A stretch of 10,523 nt of DNA from Gallionella sp. (GTDB lineage Bacteria > Pseudomonadota > Gammaproteobacteria > Burkholderiales > Gallionellaceae): contig JANLID010000334.1 of assembly GCA_024654105.1 (NCBI GenBank), positions 1-10,523 of the forward strand. The letters run 5' to 3'. Both the position numbers and the translations under genes were made by a program. How positions within the stretch are numbered: the stretch's first letter is position 1; every line of letters begins with the position of its first letter. Positions 6,072 to 10,523 of this stretch are shown piece after piece. The notes under the pieces were generated by a model, which did no database searches, was not told the origin of the DNA, and saw nothing but the letters and a program-made list of their open reading frames with translations.

Positions 6072-6196
6072 TATTGACCCGGCATGCTTTGAACTTGATT
6101 GCCGTTCGTGCTGAGCCTGTCGAAGCACAAGAATCTATTCACATTTCGACAAGCTCAATGCGAACGGATTCTTGGATAATGCATGCCGGATCAATA
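6072..6196. repeat. Nested inverted-repeat element (MITE- or REP-like) between the RND pump gene and map
   Basis: Outer arms at 6072-6087 (TATTGACCCGGCATGC) and 6181-6196 are inverted repeats matching at 15 of 16 bases. Inside lie 23-base inverted arms at 6102-6124 and 6145-6167, matching at 19 of 23, of the CCGTTCG...TGTCGAA type. That type belongs to a repeat scattered in many proteobacterial genomes, whose spurious translations (AEPVEA, LRQAQHER) are familiar in protein databases. A further 7-base pair, AAGAATC (6129-6135) / GATTCTT (6167-6173), is also present. A TA dinucleotide sits at each outer end, as would be left by a TA-targeting (IS630/mariner-like) insertion, but it also belongs to the palindrome, so this is not proof. 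The right arm contains the stop codon of the RND gene. There is no coding capacity and no T run for a standard terminator. In the remaining map leader (5970-6071) only the promoter above is seen. Confidence 0.75.
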
Positions 6197-9100
6197 GTTG
6201 TTGCCAGCCAGTTTGAGCGGTCCGCTGCCGGAAAACCGATCAAGATACAAATAGATCACCGGTGTGATGAAAAGTGTAATTACCTGAGAGAACAGCAGCC
6301 CGCCGACTACGGCAAGACCCAGCGGCTGGCGCAGTTCGGCGCCCGCGCCGAGGCCCATGGCGATGGGCAGCGCGCCCATCAGCGCTGCCGAGGTGGTCAT
6401 CATGATCGGGCGGAAGCGCAGCAGGCAGGCGGTGCGGATCGCCTCGCGCGGCGCCATGCCGCCGTTGCGCTGCGCATCGAGCGCAAAGTCGATCATCATG
6501 ATGGCGTTTTTCTTGACGATGCCGATCAGCAGCAGGATGCCGATCATGGCGATGATCGAAAGCTCCATGTCGAACAACCACAGCATTGCCAGCGCGCCGA
6601 CCGCAGCCGAGGGCAGTCCGGAAAGGATTGTGAGCGGGTGGATATAACTCTCGTACAGCACGCCGAGCAGCACATAAATCACCAGCAGCGCTGCGGCGAT
6701 CAGCACCACCTGGCTTGCCTGCGAGGACTGGAACGCCGCCGCGTCGCCGCTGTAGCCGGTGAGTATGCTCGCCGGCAGGTTGAGTTCGTGCTTGAATTGC
6801 TCGATGCGCCTGGATGCATCGCCCAGTGCCGCGCCAGGCGCGAGGTTGAACGAAATGGTCAGCGCCGCAAGCTGCCCAGCATGATTGATCGAAATTGGCC
6901 CCACTTCGCGCTCGACGGTCGCAACGCTCGATAGCGGAATCAGGGCGCCATTTCTGGAGCGCACGTATATTTTACCAAAGGCGCTCTCGTCCGTGCGATC
7001 CTCGGCGGCGGCCTGCATGATGACCTGATAGCTGTCGCTGGAAGTGTAAATCGTCGAAACCTGGCGCTCGCCGAAAGCGCTGTAAAGCGCGGAACGGATG
7101 TCCGCAATCTGCACGCCCAGCAGGTTTGCCTTGTCGCGGTTGATATTGAGGCGCGCCTGCAAACCCTTCAGTTGCGAGTCGCTGGTGACATCGCGAAAAA
7201 TTTCTTCCGCGCGCATGCGTGACATCATGCCTTCGGATGCCGCGCGCAGCTCTTCGGCGCGCACGCTGCGCATGACGTACTGATAGCGGCTCTTGCTGAT
7301 GCGTCCGCCGAGCCTGAGATTCTGGATGGGGTTGATGAAGACGTTGACGCCGGGGATGACGCGCACCTCACGGCGCAGGTTTTCGACCACCTTGTCCATA
7401 GGCAGGCGCTCGCCGCGTGGTTTGAGGTTAATGAACAGACGCCCGCTGTTGCTGTCGCTGGCGTTGACAATCAGCGTATCCACGGCGGGATTGGCGCGGA
7501 TCACATCGCCCGTGCGCTGCAACAATCCGGTCATGGCGGGAAAGGAAATATCCTCGACCGCTTCCACCGTAATGATGGCCTGACCGATATCCTCGTTGGG
7601 GAAAAATCCCTTGGGTAAAACCATGAACAGCGCGATGGTAACAACCAGGGTGCTGGCCGCGATGCCAAGCACCGTGCGATTGTTATGCAATGCCCAATCG
7701 AGCAGGCGCTCGTAGGATGCCAGCACCTGGGTGAAGCCGCGCTCGAACCATGCCGTCCATTTCAGGGCGCGGCTTTCTGTTTTATTTCGGGCGGTCTCAT
7801 GCTGTGCCAGGTAGCGGCTGGCCAGCATCGGGATCAGCGTGAGCGACACCACAGCCGACACCAGCACGGCGATTCCCACCACGGCGGCGAACTCATGGAA
7901 CAGCAGCCCGATCACACCGGGCATGAAGAAGATCGGGATGAACACCGCGACCAGCGAGAGGGAAATTGAAATGATGGTAAAGCTCATCTCCTTCGATCCT
8001 TGCAGCGCGGCCTGCAACGGCAGCATGCCTTTCTCGACGTGGCGCACGATATTTTCGAGCACCATGATGGCGTCATCCACCACCAGACCGACTGCAAGGG
8101 TGATGGCGAGCAGCGAAATGTTGTCCAGGCTGTAGCCGAAAACGCGCATCAGCGCCACTGTCCCCAGTAATGATATCGGCAGCGACAGTGCCGGAATCAG
8201 GGTGGCGGACGCCTTGCGCAGGAACAGGAATATCACCAGCACGACCAGCGCAATGGTGACCGCCAGCGTGACCTGCACATCATGAATCGCGTTGCGGATT
8301 GATACCGAGCGGTCGCTGCGCAGCTTGAGTTGAACCGACGAGGGCATCTGGGCAATGAGTTTAGGCATTGCCGCTTTGATTGCATCCACCGTCGCGACGG
8401 TATTGGCGCCAGGCTGGCGCTGCACCGAAAGCGTGATGGCGCGTTCGCCGTTGATCCAGCTTGCCGTCTTCACCGATTCCACGCTGTCTTCGACCACGGC
8501 AACCTCGGAGAGCCGCACCGGGTTGCCGCCAGGGGCGGTGGCCACAATCAGGTTGGCAAATGCGGCGGCGTTGCCGAGCTGGCGGTTGGCCTGGATGATG
8601 AGCGTCTGGCGCGGCCCTTCGAGCGTGCCGGCCGGGGAGTTGGCGTTGGCGCTACGCATTGCATTTGCAATGTCATCGACAGTCAGGTTGCGTGCCGCGA
8701 GCGCCTCCGGCCTTACGCGCACCCTCACGGCAAATTTTTTCTGCCCGTTGATGTTTACCTGCGCCACACCGGGAAGCGTGGAGAGCGTCGGCGAAATAAG
8801 ATTGTCGGCAAAGCTGTTCAGCTCCGAGAGCGGCATCGAAGGCGATGTCAGGGTGAGGAAAATGATGGGCGAGTCAGCGGGGTTGACCTTGCGATAGGAC
8901 GGTGGCGAAGTCATCTCGATAGGCAGTGAGCGCTGCGCGCGCAGCAATGCCGCCTGCACATCGATGGAGGCGCTGTCGATGTTGCGCCCCTGGTCGAATT
9001 CCAGTGTGATCGAGGTATTGCCCAGCGTGCTGGTCGAGCCGATTACGGCCAGGCCGGAGATGGTGGAAAACTGGCGCTCGAGTGGCGTAGCCACCGAGGA

Positions 9101-9280
9101 GGCCATGGTATCGGGGCTGGCGCCGGGAAGCGATGCGTTGACCGAAATGGTGGGGGTGTCGTAACCCGGCAACGCGGCAATGGGTATGCCGCCGTAGGCC
9201 AGGATACCGGCCAGCACGGCGGAAGCCGACAGCAGCACCGTCATGATGGGACGGCGGATACACAACTCGGAGAGATTCAT
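6191..9280 (-). CDS. RND multidrug efflux pump, inner-membrane permease (MdtB/MdtC-like, HAE1 family)
   Basis: A 1029-residue proton-driven exporter of the AcrB superfamily, full length for the group. The N terminus (MNLSELCIRRPIMTVLL) and the porter-domain stretch SLPGASPDTMASSVATPLERQ, split here as 50-59 and 60-70, are close to E. coli MdtC/MdtB. Proton-relay residues are present: Asp402-Asp403 in TM4 (VGLVVDDAIMVLENI) and Lys924 in TM10 (GIVKKNAIMMIDFA). The layout is TM1 (~12-31), first periplasmic loop (~32-335), TM2-6 (~336-490), TM7 (~536-555), second loop (~556-855) and TM8-12 (~856-1015). It works as a trimer with the adaptor encoded just upstream (4-bp overlap, ATGA) and a TolC-like channel not found in this window. 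Substrates cannot be read from sequence; drugs, bile-salt-like compounds or phenolics are typical. Only one permease gene is present, whereas enterobacterial mdtABC has two. The stop codon lies within the inverted-repeat element. Confidence 0.94.
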   Translation of the reverse strand: MNLSELCIRRPIMTVLLSASAVLAGILAYGGIPIAALPGYDTPTISVNASLPGASPDTMASSVATPLERQFSTISGLAVIGSTSTLGNTSITLEFDQGRNIDSASIDVQAALLRAQRSLPIEMTSPPSYRKVNPADSPIIFLTLTSPSMPLSELNSFADNLISPTLSTLPGVAQVNINGQKKFAVRVRVRPEALAARNLTVDDIANAMRSANANSPAGTLEGPRQTLIIQANRQLGNAAAFANLIVATAPGGNPVRLSEVAVVEDSVESVKTASWINGERAITLSVQRQPGANTVATVDAIKAAMPKLIAQMPSSVQLKLRSDRSVSIRNAIHDVQVTLAVTIALVVLVIFLFLRKASATLIPALSLPISLLGTVALMRVFGYSLDNISLLAITLAVGLVVDDAIMVLENIVRHVEKGMLPLQAALQGSKEMSFTIISISLSLVAVFIPIFFMPGVIGLLFHEFAAVVGIAVLVSAVVSLTLIPMLASRYLAQHETARNKTESRALKWTAWFERGFTQVLASYERLLDWALHNNRTVLGIAASTLVVTIALFMVLPKGFFPNEDIGQAIITVEAVEDISFPAMTGLLQRTGDVIRANPAVDTLIVNASDSNSGRLFINLKPRGERLPMDKVVENLRREVRVIPGVNVFINPIQNLRLGGRISKSRYQYVMRSVRAEELRAASEGMMSRMRAEEIFRDVTSDSQLKGLQARLNINRDKANLLGVQIADIRSALYSAFGERQVSTIYTSSDSYQVIMQAAAEDRTDESAFGKIYVRSRNGALIPLSSVATVEREVGPISINHAGQLAALTISFNLAPGAALGDASRRIEQFKHELNLPASILTGYSGDAAAFQSSQASQVVLIAAALLVIYVLLGVLYESYIHPLTILSGLPSAAVGALAMLWLFDMELSIIAMIGILLLIGIVKKNAIMMIDFALDAQRNGGMAPREAIRTACLLRFRPIMMTTSAALMGALPIAMGLGAGAELRQPLGLAVVGGLLFSQVITLFITPVIYLYLDRFSGSGPLKLAGNNY

Positions 9281-10482
9281 TGCTTGCCCGCGCTGTTTGT
9301 TTCCGCGCCGCCTTTGCCTTGTCTGTCTTCTGTACTCTGTTCTCTGTCTTCTGAAACCACGCTGCCTGGCCTGAGGTTCTGCGCGCCTTCCACGACGACG
9401 CGCGTGCCCGGCGCGGCACCCTCAATTACGGCGATACCGTCCTGGATCAGGCGCACATTGACGGGCAGCGATATTACCTTGCGGTCATCACCGATCACGT
9501 AAAGAAATTTCTTTTCCGGCCCGGTCTGAACCGCCTGCACGGGGACTGTGACCGCGCTGGCCAGTGTGCGCGGCGCAAGCGTTACCGTGACGAACATGCC
9601 CGGCCAGAGGCGGCTGTCCGGGTTGGGGAATTCCGCCTTGAGGCGAATGGTGCCACTTGCGGTATCCACCGCATTGTCGACAAACACCAGATGCCCCTTC
9701 AGGGCCGGCTGGCCGGGTAAATCCAGATTCGCGCCGACCGGCACTTTGCCTTTGGCAAAGGCCTGTTGCAAGTCAGCAAGTTCGCGTTCCGGCAACGTGA
9801 AGCTGACGTTGATCGGGTCGATTTGCGTGATGTTCACCAGCGCGGCGCCGTTTGGCTGCACCAGGCTTCCCGGATATACCGCAATGGCGCCGGTGCGTCC
9901 GGCAATCGGCGCGGCGATCTCGCCGAAACTGCGTGCCACGCGGCTTGCATCCACGGAAGCGTGGTCGATTGCAACCTGGCCGCGCAACACCTCCACCTGG
10001 TTCTGCGCCGCATCGAACTCGGCTCGTGAAACGAATTCCTGGCGGAACAGCTCGCGCTGGCGTTCGAGGTTGCGCTCGGCGTTCATCAGGTCGGCGCGAT
10101 CCTTGATTACCTGCGCCCCGGCCTTGTTGAGGTTGGCGTCCTCGGTGCGCGTGTCGAGGGTGAATAGCCGGTCGCCCTTGCGCACGGATTGCCCCTCCCT
10201 GATATGTACGTTCTTGATGGTGGCGCTGATCTGCGGGCGCACCTCGACTGTTTGCAGGGCGGTTACCGTGCCGTTGGCGGTGAGCTTTACCGATATATCG
10301 GTCTGCGCAACCAGGGCGCTCACGACCGGAACCGCGCCGGTTTCCTTTGCATTGGCCACGGTGCTCCGGGCGCGCCATATCCAGATGCCTGCGGCCAGCG
10401 CGATGAGCAGCATAGCGGTCATCGCGATCCACCTGCGCCGCTTGCTGTGCGCAGAAGATTCTATTTGGGGCATGACTTCCAT
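9277..10482 (-). CDS. RND efflux periplasmic adaptor (membrane fusion protein), MdtA-like
   Basis: A 401-residue HlyD/AcrA-type adaptor that joins the RND permease to an outer-membrane channel. A basic stretch (KRRR, 14-17) is followed by one hydrophobic segment (about 19-36), an inner-membrane anchor or signal; no lipobox Cys is present. The two lipoyl half-motifs (about 71-112, with ISATIKNVHIREGQSVRKGD at 85-104, and 187-220) flank a helical hairpin (about 113-183). Then come the beta-barrel with DTASGTIRLKAEFPNPDSRL (273-292) and WPGMFVTV, and the membrane-proximal domain. The last ~25 residues (from about 377, SEDREQSTEDR) are a polar tail encoded by a purine-rich repeat and are not part of the conserved fold. 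The start at 10482 is backed by GAGG (10490-10493) seven bases upstream; Met4 is a weaker alternative. It is the first gene of the visible operon, and its promoter lies beyond or at the right edge. Confidence 0.93.
   Translation of the reverse strand: MEVMPQIESSAHSKRRRWIAMTAMLLIALAAGIWIWRARSTVANAKETGAVPVVSALVAQTDISVKLTANGTVTALQTVEVRPQISATIKNVHIREGQSVRKGDRLFTLDTRTEDANLNKAGAQVIKDRADLMNAERNLERQRELFRQEFVSRAEFDAAQNQVEVLRGQVAIDHASVDASRVARSFGEIAAPIAGRTGAIAVYPGSLVQPNGAALVNITQIDPINVSFTLPERELADLQQAFAKGKVPVGANLDLPGQPALKGHLVFVDNAVDTASGTIRLKAEFPNPDSRLWPGMFVTVTLAPRTLASAVTVPVQAVQTGPEKKFLYVIGDDRKVISLPVNVRLIQDGIAVIEGAAPGTRVVVEGAQNLRPGSVVSEDREQSTEDRQGKGGAETNSAGKQ
9323..9353. repeat. Short direct repeat of purine/pyrimidine-biased sequence in the 3' end of the adaptor gene
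   Basis: CTGTCTTCTG occurs at 9323-9332 and again at 9344-9353, 21 bases (seven codons) apart, in a stretch made almost only of C and T on the plus strand. On the coding (minus) strand it is GAAGACAGA-rich and encodes the tail EDREQSTEDRQ. It resembles a low-complexity repeat seen in many environmental bacterial genomes, which I recall but cannot verify here. Confidence 0.6.
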
Positions 10483-10523
10483 TTAAAAACCTCGCCTGAG
10501 TCTGTTTGTAGGGTGCATTCCAT

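Noticed and set aside
5970..6128. Upstream extension of map to a start at 6128
   Set aside because: The extra 53 codons cover the promoter and half of the inverted repeat, while Map family proteins begin at the chosen Met.
6074..6934. 286-codon plus-strand frame starting in the inverted repeat and running antisense to the RND gene
   Set aside because: Its start (MTRHALNLIAVRAEPVEA) is the spurious translation of the dispersed repeat, and the rest mirrors the RND coding strand as a His/Gln/Arg-rich shadow.
9548..10486. 312-codon plus-strand frame antisense to the adaptor gene
   Set aside because: No domain is visible, its composition is Ser/Arg-rich, and the minus strand holds a well-conserved adaptor.

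Overview
The window looks like ordinary chromosome from a proteobacterium, most likely a betaproteobacterium of the Nitrosomonadales/Gallionellaceae kind. This is judged from family resemblance (GlnD, Map, MdtABC-like pump), the moderately high GC, and a dispersed repeat of the type common in those genomes. The assignment is an inference from reading, not a database match. No phage, plasmid, CRISPR, rRNA or tRNA signal was seen.

Layout from left to right. (1) The 3' end of a hybrid sensor histidine kinase (+) whose receiver domain is complete. (2) A strong GC-rich hairpin terminator placed between convergent genes. (3) A very small Ala/Pro/Glu-repeat lipoprotein (-) built on in-frame 15-bp and 30-bp tandem repeats. 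(4) A small uncharacterised protein (-), resembling the DUF7931 family. (5) A divergently transcribed two-gene operon (+) for a Bcp/PrxQ-type peroxiredoxin and a SlyD-type FKBP prolyl isomerase, overlapping by 4 bp. (6) Convergent to it, map and glnD (-): methionine aminopeptidase followed by the PII uridylyltransferase/uridylyl-removing enzyme, overlapping by 29 bp. (7) A 125-bp nested inverted repeat. (8) An RND efflux operon (-), with a periplasmic adaptor followed by an MdtB/MdtC-like inner-membrane pump, overlapping by 4 bp. Its outer-membrane channel is not in the window.

The gene units are functionally separate: thiol stress defence and protein folding (bcp-slyD), N-terminal methionine removal and nitrogen-status signalling (map-glnD), and drug or toxic-compound export. 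Nothing in the window clearly makes up a new multi-gene system.

The points worth a second look are small-scale. They are the nested inverted-repeat element that supplies the stop codon of the pump gene; a five-proline run at the end of Map lying over the glnD start; a low-complexity purine repeat forming the tail of the adaptor; the repeat-built lipoprotein; a peroxiredoxin with its resolving cysteine in an unusual place; and the stand-alone DUF7931-like gene.
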